Part shown: positions 41,801-46,389 of the stretch, piece after piece
How the letters are laid out: every line of letters begins with the position of its first letter
Numbering within the stretch: position 1 is the stretch's first letter
Source: Priapulus caudatus
Taxonomy: Eukaryota > Priapulida > Priapulimorpha > Priapulimorphida > Priapulidae
Direction of reading: 5' to 3'
Assembly (NCBI RefSeq): GCF_000485595.1
Contig: NW_014577320.1
Location: forward strand, 127,271 to 191,270
Length of the DNA: 64,000 nt
Program-made: the position numbers and the translations under genes
Notes under the pieces: model-generated
The model's input: only the letters and a program-made list of their open reading frames with translations
What the model was told of the DNA's origin: nothing
Database searches by the model: none

Positions 41801-44800
41801 ATTAATAAAAATTAAATCTTTTTTACGGCACATCAAACATGTATAAATGAACAGCGATCATAGCAGGTGCATATTTTTAAAATTGAGAAAGTATGCTTCG
41901 TTTGTTAATGTTATGCCAATATTGATTACAGCATGCGACAGACAATTTACATACAGAACAAACGATGTGACAGACTAATAGTAATACTCCACTCCAACCA
42001 TATACATTCTGTTGGCGTGACAAAGGTCTCTGTTATCACATATCCCGTAGTTTTGTGAGTAACATTGTGTGCACTTGTAGTGTGAAGAGATATGTGAAGA
42101 GGTTCAATTAAAACGTCTTGCTATAGGAAAATACATTTGGTATAAGTCACTGAATCAGAGTTGTACTGCAACAATTTCAAAATTTGTTTGTTGTTGTTCA
42201 TCTTTCAGCAGAAAATGACACCAAGATTTTCTATGGTGTATATATTTGTAAAATGTTTGTCCCAATTTTTTAAAATTATAAGTAAGTACTAACGGGACTA
42301 CAATGTAGCCTCAAATTCTTACCCGATAAGATCGTTTCTCAACTAGTTAAAAATCCTAAAAACCTGGGCGATTTGAGATATTGATCACGACATTAAATGC
42401 TTGCTATGGGCTATGTATGATTGACGAGTGGTTGTTCACATCAAACGGAAAAGCAAAATAGGAAGTATAATGCAGCAATTTAATCATAAAACAAGAGCCG
42501 CAGAGCATCTGGGCTCATCTGAGGTCTGTTGCTACGGTTATAAGCGTAACATTTAAGTCGTGCGTAGTGACACCTTTTTTAGGCGCAGATATGCAGATAC
42601 GCAGTTGCGTACACATCATTTCAGCAACCTTCTGCATTCTGCATACCTCCCAAATCCCATTGATTGATACAAATCGCGTGCCTGAGACTCCTGTTTTATG
42701 GTGCATTGTTTTTTGTTGTTATTAAATTGTTGTAAATAAATCATGTAAATATTTGCGTTAACTGGAAAAAAATAGTTAAATGGATAAAGATAGAAAAATA
42801 CAGAAAACAGGTAAATAATAAAATATCAGATGAGATTCGATCCAACGACCTTTGAGCCGTGACGCCTGTGCTGTACCCGTTCGGCTATCCAGGCTTATTG
42901 GGTTTCTAGATTATGGATGTGCCATGAATATGACAACACTGTCACGTCATTGAGGCAGTTGAGAAATCCATGTTTAACCCTCCTCTTGAGGGTCAAAAGA
43001 TTATCAGACACTTACTCTTTGCACGTCAGTGGAAAGCACATTTCATGGTCCTTTCAATACAGTGATAAAAATGGTAGGTCAGTGCTGAAACAAAAGTTTT
43101 TTACTCTGTCCATTAGCCCATGTCCTCAGAAAATGTCTGATATCTGACCTTTCCCCTACTGCCCTTTGACCTGTGACCTCCAATTTCGCACTGGTGATGG
43201 GTTTCCTGCCCATCACATTATACACCAAATATTAAGAGCATAGGTCGAGCCGTTAAGATTTGTGCCGCAATTATGGTATTTCCTCCTATACCTTAAGTAA
43301 ATTCCCCCTTCGTTTACACATCTTGACCTTTGACCCTTGACCCCCAAATTTGTCATCCTGAGTCATTTTCATAATCCCCCCCCCCCAACAGCCCTAATAT
43401 CGTGACCGTACGTCGAGCGGTTAAGATTTGTGCCCAACTGTTGACGGACGCACGGATGGCCGGACGGACGCATGGACGATCATGCGATTCTACAAGCTGC
43501 ATCTGACTACGTCAGATGAGCTAAAAACACGTGTGATCTATAAATGCGTTTGCAATGCAGAAAAGTTCAAATCATCATATAAACTCTGAAGAAGATTAGA
43601 AAGAAAAGAATAGTGGGGTTGAATATCACGTATTTACCCTGTTCCCCCTTCAGAATTTTACAAAACTGTTATCAGTAGTCAACAATAGCAGTCACAATGC
43701 AGAGACTAACCTCTTATCATACGAATGCAGCATACAGCCATATGGCTGCCACACATGGGGTCCTTGGAATCGGCCATCACTGAGTAGCCATGTGCAAGAA
43801 TCACTTCCTAAAGGCAAAACAAACGGCTCAATACATTATACACAGGATTTTATCACTAATCAAATTATATAAGAAACATTCAAATAAGCAACCTATAGTA
43901 ACGTCGCTATAGTATCTATGCAAAAAAATTTACAATAATCCAATAGACACATGTAAAAAAATGCTATTGTGCCAAGTAAAAATGTATTATTACTTTATTC
44001 ACATTATTTATTACTTATAAGTTATAATACTGTAAATACACATTCATTTAAAATTATAATTACATTTTGTCATTTACTTTTTGGCCAGCCCAACTATTTT
44101 GTAGGACAAATACAGTTATGATACCTACAAAATTTCACAAAATATTTCCAAAATCTCTACACATGCATCACAGAATGATTCAGCAATTCTCAAGTACTCT
44201 AAACAGGGGTTAGTTTTTAGCAACTGATTTTTTTCAACAAATTTCATTTGTCATGTTTGTATACAACATCTAAAAAGGATACGACAGCCTACATATCCAA
44301 CCTGCCATGCCACCCTATCTGTATTATCATTCTAAAAAACACCCCAGCCTCACTACCATCATTATGTGACTAAGGCATCCCCCGAAGCTATGCATATCCA
44401 CCTGCTTCATGTAACAACCTTTTAAATAGTGTTGAGTGTGGTTAGGAACATATTTATACGGTTTGGTAGGCAGGTCATAGGGTGCCCAGTCAAGCTTACC
44501 CACCTAAAACAGTGCAGCAAGAATATACTTAAGCCATAATAAAAATATTGTTTGTTTGCCCGCACCTTGGCCGATCCACCAAAAAGGGGCCGACTCCAAA
44601 TTTTTTATTGATCTTCTTTTTTTTAAACAAATTGTTTCACTGTACATTATATAAATCTGTTATCTGCAATACATTATATGTACCAAGCAAAACAAACATT
44701 CAACATAAAAGGTATCTCCACACAAGCACACCCGAGCATACATGTAGACACCATGCTGAATTTGTAAAAAGACCCCCGCCCTCAAATAAAGCTGACCTAC

Positions 44801-46389
44801 CTACCCAAACTTTTCAGCCTGGGTCGGGTGAGAGCAAACAAAGATTTTTTTAATTGGGGCCCTAGTAGGGAGGGTTATATAAATTGGCCTACATGTAATT
44901 TTCAAATTATGACTACATGTCGGAAAACGAAATTGCAAATTCGCTGTTACGGAATTTTGCAAAGGATTGAATGGATTATTTTACACGATGTCTTCGATGT
45001 GCTAATGTCAGGTTTGGCCAGCATTCGAAATTGGTGCCGACCCGGAGGCCCGAGGCCACCAAGTTTTTGCTTCGGCCACCATCTCTACGAAACTGCCGGT
45101 CCTCCTGACCGGCACTTTTCCCCCTCATATTATTCTGAAATACTACGGTTATCGCAACGGCGTTTAGACAGACTTGTAAACGGGAGCGTATTCTAATGCG
45201 CTCCGTTTCTGACGGGGTATCCAAAAAGTATCCAAGTAGTCCTCAACTCATGATTCGCCATACGAACAAAAACTCGCGACCGTCTAAGAAATTGATTGCG
45301 GCCTGCCGCATGTAGCGTAACCCAGTGTTTTTATGCGTAACGCATAACAATAAGTTCCTATGTCGCAGGGGTTATCGTGACTGAATTCGTTACTTTTCTT
45401 TCCGTAGAAAGTGGACTATTTTTATTCAGTTAGATATCTAGAAGCAATGTAAACTGTATATATATACAAACCATGCCTTTCCCCCACTGCCCTTTGACCT
45501 GTGACCTCCAATTTTGCGCTGGTGATGGGTTTCCTCCCCATCACACTAAACATCAAATATTAAGAGCGTAGATCAAGCCGTTGAGATTTGTGCCGCAATT
45601 CCGTATTTCCTCCTATACCTTAAGTTAAGGGGAAAATATTCCCCCTCCATTGACACATCTTGACCTTTGACCCTTGACCCCCCAAATTCGATACCCCGAG
45701 TCCTTTTCGCGATCCCCCCCCCGACGTCCCGAATATCAAGACCGTACATCGAGCGGTTAAGACTTGTGCCCAACTGTTGACGGACGGACGGACAATCATG
45801 CGATTCTACAAGCTGCATCCGATTTCGTCAGCTGAGCTAATGAATCAGGGTTCTCCCCAGGATGAAATTGAAACAGGGGGAGGGGGAAGGGGATGGGAAA
45901 CTAGTTACTATGGAGTAGGGGGGTCCGGGGGGCGAAATTATTTTTCCCACGAAAGTTCCGGATACAACATAGACACGAAGACACGAAGTATTGTAACACG
46001 ACAAGTTTGTGAGTTTTGTAGACACGAAGTATTGTGGGACATGTCTTGATTGTCTTCTAGACTAGTACTAGGGCCCGGTCCTCGCGACACTGCCGGACAC
46101 ATGACATGCTACCGATGAGTACTATTATACTATTACTAATAGTAATACTATTAGTATTAGTATTAGTATTAGTATTACTACTAAGTAGGGCCTACCATCC
46201 ATAAATGATTGGTGACTTACCGTATACGAAGTGTAAAGCCCCATGATAGCTTACTATACAAAGCAATACGACCAATGCCAAAAACTTTGCGTTTTCTACG
46301 TTTATATGCTGTATAAATTCAACTGAAGTCGTCGTAATAGAATGTGTAGACGGCGATAAGACTTGCTGTTGCTGTGTTTGCTCTGCCAT
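751..46389 (-). CDS. CASD1: CASD1, sialate O-acetyltransferase (19 exons placed, 3' end outside window)
   Basis: CASD1 transfers acetyl groups from acetyl-CoA to sialic acid in the Golgi. The family has a luminal GDSL/SGNH-type (PC-esterase) catalytic domain followed by a many-pass membrane domain. The exons here give, in order: an N-terminal anchor; a WQPYGCMLH motif like human WQPHSCMMH; the GDSRIRQL block with the nucleophile Ser; the DGLH block with catalytic Asp and His; then membrane segments including [39 protein letters not shown] and [11 protein letters not shown], each nearly identical to human. About 757 codons are placed against 797 aa in human. All intron phases agree except across one gap: a short exon (family pattern EAKxCLxxxHIAFIG) expected between 43711 and 33990 was not found. 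The C-terminal segment is off the left edge. The gene is divergent from EXOSC7 across 339 bp. Introns are large and full of transposons. Confidence 0.95.
1153..1230 (-). CDS. CASD1: CASD1 exon ([14 protein letters not shown])
   Basis: 26 codons containing [14 protein letters not shown], matching human CKNKAECNELHPSV. Acceptor gactttcag, donor ACCG|gtaaga, phase 0. Confidence 0.92.
1280..1590 (+). repeat. Dispersed repeat, copy 1 (also 42226-42490; partial at 59225-59310)
   Basis: The segment with ATTCTTACCTGATAAGAT, then CTTGCTATGGGCTATGTATGA and AGTATAATGCAGCAATTTAA, recurs at 42226-42490 in the same order. Its left part (AATTGACTACGTCACAAATT) recurs inverted near 59280. An uncharacterised dispersed repeat. 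Confidence 0.75.
1828..1968 (-). CDS. CASD1: CASD1 exon ([20 protein letters not shown])
   Basis: [20 protein letters not shown] matches human YVVFHGMLFAFIYLALQKRQ, and [19 protein letters not shown] is a further membrane segment. 47 codons; acceptor gtttccag, donor ATG|gtaagt. Confidence 0.92.
1969..3512 (-). other. CASD1 intron with (GGTGGC)n microsatellite
   Basis: A GGT/GGC-rich tract at about 2098-2185 produces polyglycine, polytryptophan and polyproline frames that are not genes. A small perfect hairpin (9-bp stems GTAAAAGTC/GACTTTTAC) lies at about 3078-3114. The rest is AT-rich and unremarkable. Confidence 0.6.
3513..3617 (-). CDS. CASD1: CASD1 exon ([11 protein letters not shown])
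   Basis: VLFEKIF and [11 protein letters not shown] match human GAFEKIF and EWWFRWRLDRY. 35 codons, phase 0 at both ends, acceptor cgcag, donor TAT|gtatgt. Confidence 0.95.
4053..4112 (-). mobile_element. Left-end fragment of pearl-like element R1
   Basis: The minus strand begins ACAAGTGCCGCGGAGCGACA and continues into the R1 left end (GCGCTCATCTAACGTCTACT). Only about 60 bp remain. Confidence 0.75.
4503..5601. mobile_element. Large palindromic (foldback) element
   Basis: Near-continuous inverted repeat: about 540-bp arms meet near 5035 with almost no spacer. Matching landmarks are TTAAAGTAATTACT at 4503 against its complement ending at 5601, the block at 4590-4670 against 5398-5490, and GGTATGATGTGGTCAAATC at 4981 against its complement near 5070. 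Arms have diverged by substitutions and small indels. It lies in a CASD1 intron. Origin as a foldback transposon is inferred; no transposase seen. Confidence 0.75.
5661..6670. mobile_element. Inverted-repeat element with ORF in both arms
   Basis: Arms at 5661-6079 and 6252-6670 are nearly identical in inverted orientation and flank a spacer of about 170 bp. Termini are CACAGGCACTT and its complement. Flanking 8-mers ATGTCGGT and ATGCTGGT could be an 8-bp target duplication with two changes. Each arm reads outward as an open frame of about 75 codons ([12 protein letters not shown], then [20 protein letters not shown]), and the two translations differ at only a few residues. Confidence 0.75.
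5670..5912 (-). CDS. Open frame in left arm of the inverted-repeat element (unknown)
   Basis: 80-codon frame, including [20 protein letters not shown]. No domain recognised. It runs to the element end. Conservation with the right-arm copy may simply reflect recent duplication, so protein function is unproven. Confidence 0.2.
   Translation of the reverse strand: MLYSYEIKRASSEFWQHAFLPAIYLCVSVQRQPAFVADEHLDGIYRKLSAIIGEREYRNINTLVVNRFRIYLALYFIETL
6419..6688 (+). CDS. Open frame in right arm of the inverted-repeat element (unknown)
   Basis: Mirror of the left-arm frame, 89 codons, continuing past the element end into the CASD1 intron. No domain recognised. A diverged relative (AKKHLNGIY) can be read on the minus strand at about 47400 in EXOSC7 intron 1. 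Confidence 0.2.
   Translation: MLYSDEIKRASSEFWQHPFLPAIYLCVSVQRQPAFVADEHLDGIYRKLSAIIGEREYRNIKTLVVNRFRIYLALYFIERLQVPVMLVRD
6736..6815 (-). CDS. CASD1: CASD1 exon ([13 protein letters not shown] segment)
   Basis: The acceptor tcattgcag|GG completes a Gly codon. It encodes [20 protein letters not shown], a membrane segment aligned with human CFWHFGLLLKLGFLLLFICF. The donor is CCGAG|gtaatc, phase 0. It lies about 60 bp from the end of the palindromic element at 5661-6670. Confidence 0.9.
6816..9633. other. CASD1 intron, mostly unremarkable
   Basis: Contains a 17-bp direct duplication (ATAATACCAGGTATGCA) at about 7578-7612, an open frame at 8002-8280 without recognisable similarity, a fragment related to repeat R3 at about 8860-8935, and a hAT-like remnant at 8976-9277. 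Confidence 0.5.
8976..9277. mobile_element. hAT-like MITE remnant
   Basis: Ends TAGGGGCGGGAAGAAT and (complement) TAGTGGTGGGACGAT form imperfect terminal inverted repeats. Flanks gtcttcat and atcttcac match at 6 of 8 positions, compatible with a decayed 8-bp hAT duplication. The interior is rich in ATCG/CGAT pentamers. Confidence 0.55.
9634..9790 (-). CDS. CASD1: CASD1 exon ([13 protein letters not shown])
   Basis: The acceptor acttgcag|ATG is followed by [18 protein letters not shown] and [18 protein letters not shown], nearly identical to human. The donor is GATG|gtgagt, phase 1, completed as Gly by the next exon. Confidence 0.96.
10656..10879 (+). mobile_element. Short internally deleted pearl-like element R1
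   Basis: The R1 left end (ACAAGTGCCGCGGAGCGACA through CACATACACGCCGAA) is joined directly to the R1 right end (GATTTGTGCCCAACTGTTGA, the ACGG/CACGG repeats and the terminal hairpin CATCTGAC-TAT-GTCAGATG, then AGCTAA). Both core repeats are missing. Confidence 0.8.
11345..12775. repeat. Repeat R3 flanking R2
   Basis: Related sequences with GGACTCACTGATTTG / GACTCATTTTGCTGCGGACT and AGTCCG / CGGACT occur in opposite orientation on both sides of R2 (11345-11465 and 12690-12775), as if R2 inserted into an older inverted-repeat element. A further fragment is at about 8860-8935. Confidence 0.5.
11529..12610 (+). mobile_element. Pearl/Helentron-like element R2
   Basis: Left end AGTGTCAATGACACTGTAGC-TCACC. 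The right end has a short GACGGACG tract, a perfect hairpin CTTGACG-A-CGTCAAG and the terminus GTGAGCTAA, the same hairpin-plus-GAGCTAA ending as R1. Copies at about 20360-21456 (noisy) and 25746-26385 (rearranged). No coding capacity. Confidence 0.65.
12786..13297 (+). mobile_element. Right half of R1, interrupted by MITE
   Basis: Contains the AAATCCATGTTTAACCCTCC segment, core repeat 1 (TTTGACCTGTGAG ... GGTCGAGCCGTTGAGATTTG) and core repeat 2 up to GTCGAGCAGTTAA. The element is cut there by the MITE end at 13298. Confidence 0.8.
13298..13413 (+). mobile_element. Left end of Harbinger-like MITE
   Basis: TGCTAGCCGCACACTATACG follows the TAA target. The motif GCACACTATACGAC/GCACACTGTCCGAC is repeated at about 13348 and 13388. 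Compare the full copy at 22149-22899. The rest of this copy is missing. Confidence 0.65.
13414..13604 (-). repeat. Inverted partial copy of the GCDTT gene
   Basis: About 190 bp, nearly identical to the reverse complement of 13749-13937 (part of the gene just downstream). The two can pair as a long hairpin with a loop of about 145 nt. Frames read from this arm are antisense artefacts. Confidence 0.85.
13602..14378 (+). pseudogene. GCDTT/CXC family gene, one in-frame TGA
   Basis: One continuous frame begins within the repeat border ([18 protein letters not shown]), includes [49 protein letters not shown] and [14 protein letters not shown], then a TGA at 14214-14216, and continues in the same frame as [10 protein letters not shown] and a Cys-rich tail ([20 protein letters not shown], then [11 protein letters not shown]) to TAG at 14376-14378. 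Relatives in many invertebrate genomes carry WTTL here, so TGA replaces TGG. The Cys pattern is CXC (tesmin/TSO1-like). No start codon is seen and the N-terminus is truncated at the inverted arm. Biochemical function unknown; the family is often multicopy and probably mobile. Confidence 0.8.
14796..14953. mobile_element. hAT-like MITE (158 bp) with intact 8-bp target duplication
   Basis: Terminal inverted repeats AGGGGCGTGTACAGG and CCTGTACACGCCCC, flanked on both sides by TGATAACC (14788-14795 and 14954-14961). The interior is C- and G-run rich (GGACCCCCTGGACCCCCC). TSD length and AGGGGCG ends fit hAT-type MITEs. Confidence 0.8.
14970..15381 (+). mobile_element. Dispersed element ending in the R1-type 3' terminus
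   Basis: Twice carries a CAGCCATATTGGATTTGACC / GGCCATTTTGGATTTGCCC motif and ends GTCAGATGAGCTAAAAAAG, the same terminus as R1. It lacks the R1 core repeats. Probably a related non-autonomous family. Confidence 0.5.
17403..19675 (+). mobile_element. Full-length R1 split by an inserted element
   Basis: The left end (17403-17511) is clean and continues after the insertion at about 18588 with ACACGCAGGCCGAAACAGTGG, then both core repeats and the right end at about 19675. From 18588 on it aligns to the intact copy at 60251-61443 but with many single-base indels. Confidence 0.75.
17512..18588 (+). mobile_element. GGATCCGA-rich insertion with GT/GA microsatellites
   Basis: The left part iterates CGGATCCGAATCCGATCC-type motifs (17520-17585), the centre is (GT)n and (GA)n microsatellite (17600-18175), and the right part again has CGGATTCGGATC motifs (18370-18570). 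Ends GTGCTGTGCGTCGGATCCG and, on the other strand, GAGCTGCGCTCGCGATCCG are roughly inverted. It sits inside R1. A related but rearranged stretch is at about 22480-22760. Long frames here are repeat artefacts. Confidence 0.55.
18588..22520. other. Indel-rich, probably unpolished sequence block
   Basis: Compared with 60355-61440 and 10880-13413 this block shows dispersed one- and two-base insertions and deletions, often in homopolymers, while sequence before 17512 and after about 22900 matches its repeats cleanly. It ends at the N gap. This pattern fits gap filling with raw long reads. No gene should be called here. Confidence 0.75.
19675..22260 (+). repeat. Segmental duplication, noisy copy
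   Basis: Second copy of 10880-13413, preceded by an R1 right end as in the first copy. It includes R3, R2 (about 20360-21456), the right half of R1 (about 21640-22148) and the MITE left end at 22149. Confidence 0.8.
22149..22899. mobile_element. Harbinger-like MITE (contains assembly gap)
   Basis: Perfect 14-bp terminal inverted repeats TGCTAGCCGCACAC and GTGTGCGGCTAGCA, flanked by TAA on both sides (22146-22148 and 22900-22902). It interrupts R1, which resumes with GATTTGTGCCCAACTGTTGA. A 3-bp TWA duplication fits PIF/Harbinger elements. No transposase seen; the interior is noisy and holds the N gap and a GA/GT patch. Confidence 0.7.
22521..22545. other. Assembly gap (25 N)
   Basis: Twenty-five N bases; the true gap length may differ. 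Confidence 1.
22900..22989 (+). mobile_element. Right end of interrupted R1
   Basis: GATTTGTGCCCAACTGTTGA, the ACGG repeats and the terminal segment CATCTGACTTCGTCAGCTGAGCTAA, downstream of the MITE. Confidence 0.8.
23885..25224 (+). mobile_element. R1 copy with diverged left half
   Basis: Starts ACAAGTGCCGCAGAGCCACA. A variant interior follows, with a G-rich run at 24147-24190. The conserved right half begins at about 24613, has both core repeats, the (GGACGCAC)n tract and the hairpin CATCTGAC-TAT-GTCAGATG, and ends GAGGTAAAAA. Confidence 0.75.
25480..25725. repeat. Compound microsatellite (GTGC/CACG and CTAC)
   Basis: A TA run, then GTGTGTACGTGCGTGC, CACGCACGCACG and (CTAC)n arrays. They create overlapping open frames that are not genes. 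Confidence 0.9.
25746..26385 (+). mobile_element. Rearranged R2 copy
   Basis: Shares AGTGTCAACGACACTATAGC-TCAC, GATCGCCATTT, GTCGACTGGCGTGCTCCAAA and the CAAACGGTTC-TTGAGTTATT segments with the R2 copy at 11529-12610. A (TAGG)n microsatellite is at 26078-26118. Confidence 0.7.
27251..27370 (-). CDS. CASD1: CASD1 exon ([11 protein letters not shown]...YGLFRVCK)
   Basis: Forty codons, phase 0 at both ends. [11 protein letters not shown] and [19 protein letters not shown] match human LPVYMHIRVLV and YGHFSYFWIKGDFGIYRVC. It is followed by the 17.5-kb intron. Confidence 0.96.
27610..27699 (-). CDS. CASD1: CASD1 exon ([15 protein letters not shown])
   Basis: Thirty codons containing [18 protein letters not shown], almost invariant in the family (human [18 protein letters not shown]). 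Phase 0 at both ends. Confidence 0.96.
28222..28330 (-). CDS. CASD1: CASD1 exon ([19 protein letters not shown])
   Basis: [19 protein letters not shown] aligns with human ANLFMKENKFYTHSTFFIP. It ends TEDSKQ|gtgaga, phase 0, with acceptor attccag. Confidence 0.93.
28981..29092 (-). CDS. CASD1: CASD1 exon ([14 protein letters not shown])
   Basis: [14 protein letters not shown] is nearly identical to human KLGLIMAYFYMCDR. The acceptor is atttaag|CT and the donor AG|gtatgt, phase 2. Confidence 0.93.
29329..29582 (-). CDS. CASD1: CASD1 exon (variable linker with TM)
   Basis: The longest CASD1 exon (254 nt). It covers the poorly conserved linker and a hydrophobic segment, [18 protein letters not shown]. 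Phases agree on both sides: the acceptor tttatag completes a Cys codon, and the donor AAAG|gtaggc leaves 1 nt. Assigned mainly by phase, strand and hydrophobic pattern. Confidence 0.85.
29766..29794. repeat. (AAAT)n microsatellite
   Basis: Short AATA/AAAT run in a CASD1 intron, just outside the exon ending at 29819. Confidence 0.85.
29819..29943 (-). CDS. CASD1: CASD1 exon (end of luminal domain, first polytopic TM)
   Basis: [12 protein letters not shown] and DGTCC match human AMILMNVYCN and DGSCC. A hydrophobic stretch, LATAIVFAV, starts the next membrane segment. The donor is TATG|gtgagt, phase 2. Confidence 0.92.
30903..31005 (-). CDS. CASD1: CASD1 exon with DGLH catalytic motif
   Basis: Carries VDGLHV, the conserved Asp-x-x-His pair that completes the SGNH catalytic triad (human LDGLHL). 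It ends ALNY|gtaaga in phase 0; the acceptor is gttacag. Confidence 0.93.
32112..32202 (-). CDS. CASD1: CASD1 exon ([16 protein letters not shown])
   Basis: It encodes [16 protein letters not shown] and [11 protein letters not shown], parallel to human DPVYEDLLSENRKMIT and IDAYNEAAVSI. The acceptor is tgtttag and the donor CT|gtaagt, phase 2. Confidence 0.93.
32562..32685 (-). CDS. CASD1: CASD1 exon (WTIKADNAS...WILQ)
   Basis: The acceptor ttttgtag|TGG opens [16 protein letters not shown], matching human WSIKIHNGSSEALSQY. The exon ends MKILWILQ and leaves phase 1 at CAAG|gtattt. Confidence 0.93.
33030..33104 (-). CDS. Candidate extra in-frame exon of CASD1
   Basis: The block is exactly 25 codons, opens after attacag and ends AAG|gttaat. 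It encodes [20 protein letters not shown] followed by HDEFK, and its base composition is coding-like against AT-rich flanks. Both ends are phase 0, so adding it would keep CASD1 in frame. It has no counterpart in human CASD1. Only 16 nt (gtaagtctaattacag) separate it from the previous exon, too short for a normal intron, and reading straight through meets a stop. It could be an alternative exon, a lineage-specific insertion or chance. Confidence 0.4.
33121..33222 (-). CDS. CASD1: CASD1 exon (EFKWMP...GSAT)
   Basis: 34 codons, phase 0 at both ends. They encode [11 protein letters not shown] and [11 protein letters not shown], matching human FLWHPEVNGS and KPHVIVAGAAT. The acceptor is aattatag and the donor gtaagt. 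A second coding-like block lies 16 nt downstream (33030-33104). Confidence 0.93.
33788..33850 (-). repeat. Possible tRNA-derived SINE fragment
   Basis: The minus strand contains GGGTTCGAATTTCACC, a good match to an RNA polymerase III B box, after GCTTGCGTCACTCA. No matching A box or tRNA fold was found, so this is at most a SINE remnant. Confidence 0.3.
33869..33990 (-). CDS. CASD1: CASD1 exon with GDS catalytic motif
   Basis: The acceptor gttgcag|GA completes the Gly of [12 protein letters not shown], the nucleophile block of the SGNH/PC-esterase fold (human [13 protein letters not shown]). The exon ends NELNLKV|gtatgt in phase 0. Confidence 0.93.
34183..35380. mobile_element. Non-autonomous element built of ACGCTC-type repeats (R4)
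   Basis: Ends GGCCCCTTCACAC and (complement) GGGGCCTTCACAC form short terminal inverted repeats. Most of the interior consists of degenerate copies of TGCGCTCA/CACGCTC or the opposite strand. The middle (34555-34860) is different: TATAAATA, then an 71-codon Arg/Lys-rich frame starting [16 protein letters not shown] at 34639. No transposase recognised. Confidence 0.65.
34639..34854 (+). CDS. Small basic open frame inside R4 (unknown)
   Basis: The ATG lies about 80 bp after a TATAAATA sequence. The first 25 residues are highly basic ([20 protein letters not shown]); the rest is low in hydrophobics. It may be a decayed exon of an autonomous relative. No homolog recognised. Confidence 0.2.
   Translation: MLPKDKGRGRGRRKSKQRIQRGARVRHLHQVLPWNQRAWQSSNSSCPSTRNMAWSSVASSIVDTKLVRWPR
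36585..36780. repeat. AT-rich pentanucleotide arrays (ATTAC)n and (ATATT)n
   Basis: Degenerate ATTAC/ACATT units (36585-36720), then a clean (ATATT)n run (about 36738-36775). Confidence 0.9.
37342..37861 (+). mobile_element. R4 copy, middle deleted and right end lost
   Basis: Begins GCCCCTGTCACACTAGAGCT and follows the R4 copy at 34183, then jumps at about 37690 to the part equivalent to about 35040 (ACGTAGTAACAGCGTGATGA). Homology stops at a T run at 37862. The TATA/basic-frame middle is absent. Confidence 0.7.
39150..39890 (+). repeat. Tandem array of ~140-bp core repeats with GC-rich tail
   Basis: About five head-to-tail copies of a unit containing CTAGGTCAATTAGGGGCCGA, GAGCGGAAGGGAAATATGAT, CAAGGTCAAGGTAAAGGTCA and CTCCCCAAGATGTGTAAGTA. 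It ends with CGGACCGAGCGGCGGCGGC and a hairpin GTATCCCCGCCGAC / GTCGCGGGGGATAC. A tandem core followed by a short GC-rich tract and a terminal hairpin resembles pearl-type elements. Confidence 0.8.
42226..42490 (+). repeat. Dispersed repeat, copy 2
   Basis: Diverged copy of 1280-1590, with the conserved CTTGCTATGGGCTATGTATGA and AGTATAATGCAGCAATTTAA blocks. It abuts the left remnant of a pearl-like element at about 42493. Confidence 0.75.
42493..43527 (+). mobile_element. R1 copy with foreign left half
   Basis: The left remnant ACAAGAGCCGCAGAGCATCT is at 42493. The conserved right half starts at about 42960 with both core repeats, the ACGG tract and the hairpin CATCTGAC-TAC-GTCAGATG, then GAGCTAAAAA. 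Between them is a tRNA-like segment (42833-42897). Confidence 0.7.
42833..42897 (-). repeat. tRNA-like sequence (SINE or tRNA pseudogene)
   Basis: The minus strand reads GCCTGGATAGCCGAACGGGT (good A box TAGCCGAACGG) and 3' GGTCGTTGGATCGAATCTC (weakened B box). The 3' acceptor strand does not pair with the 5' end, so it is not an intact tRNA gene. Confidence 0.45.
43711..43807 (-). CDS. CASD1: CASD1 exon 2 (WQPYGCM motif)
   Basis: The acceptor cctttag|GA completes a Gly codon. The exon encodes [13 protein letters not shown] and [12 protein letters not shown], aligned with human NDSCEYLLSSGRF and VWQPHSCMMHKY. The donor is AG|gttagt, phase 2. The next expected exon, about 15-20 codons long and ending in phase 1, was not found. 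Confidence 0.93.
45478..45842 (+). mobile_element. R1 right-half fragment
   Basis: Starts within core repeat 1 (CCCTTTGACCTGTGACCTCC), then core repeat 2, (GACG)3 and CATCCGATTTCGTCAGCTGA-GCTAA. Confidence 0.8.
46110..46185. repeat. (ATTAGT)n palindromic microsatellite
   Basis: ACTATTACTAATAGTAATAC followed by repeated TATTAGTATTAG. The two strands are similar enough to form a hairpin. It lies in CASD1 intron 1, just inside exon 1. Confidence 0.85.
46221..46389 (-). CDS. CASD1: CASD1 exon 1 (start codon, N-terminal membrane anchor)
   Basis: The ATG at 46389 opens a Gln/Ser/Thr-rich tail followed by [20 protein letters not shown], a hydrophobic anchor matching human SAKVLALVAVLLLAACH. The donor is TACG|gtaagt, leaving phase 1, which joins to the next exon as Gly. 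The upstream 339 bp is shared with EXOSC7. Confidence 0.93.

Larger units (their letters stand above)
33991..43710 (-). other. 9.7-kb CASD1 intron(s), one short exon expected but not found
   Basis: Contains the ACGCTC-rich elements (34183-35380 and 37342-37861), AT pentanucleotide arrays, a tandem core-repeat array (39150-39890) and R1 pieces. From 40000 to 42220 I see nothing identifiable. Confidence 0.6.
43528..46220 (-). other. CASD1 intron 1 and exon 2 region, other content
   Basis: Apart from exon 2 (43711-43807) and the R1 fragment at 45478-45842, the region is AT-rich. A GC-richer patch at 44900-45225 gives overlapping frames on both strands with no recognisable similarity. A trinucleotide repeat is at about 46110-46185. 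Confidence 0.5.
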
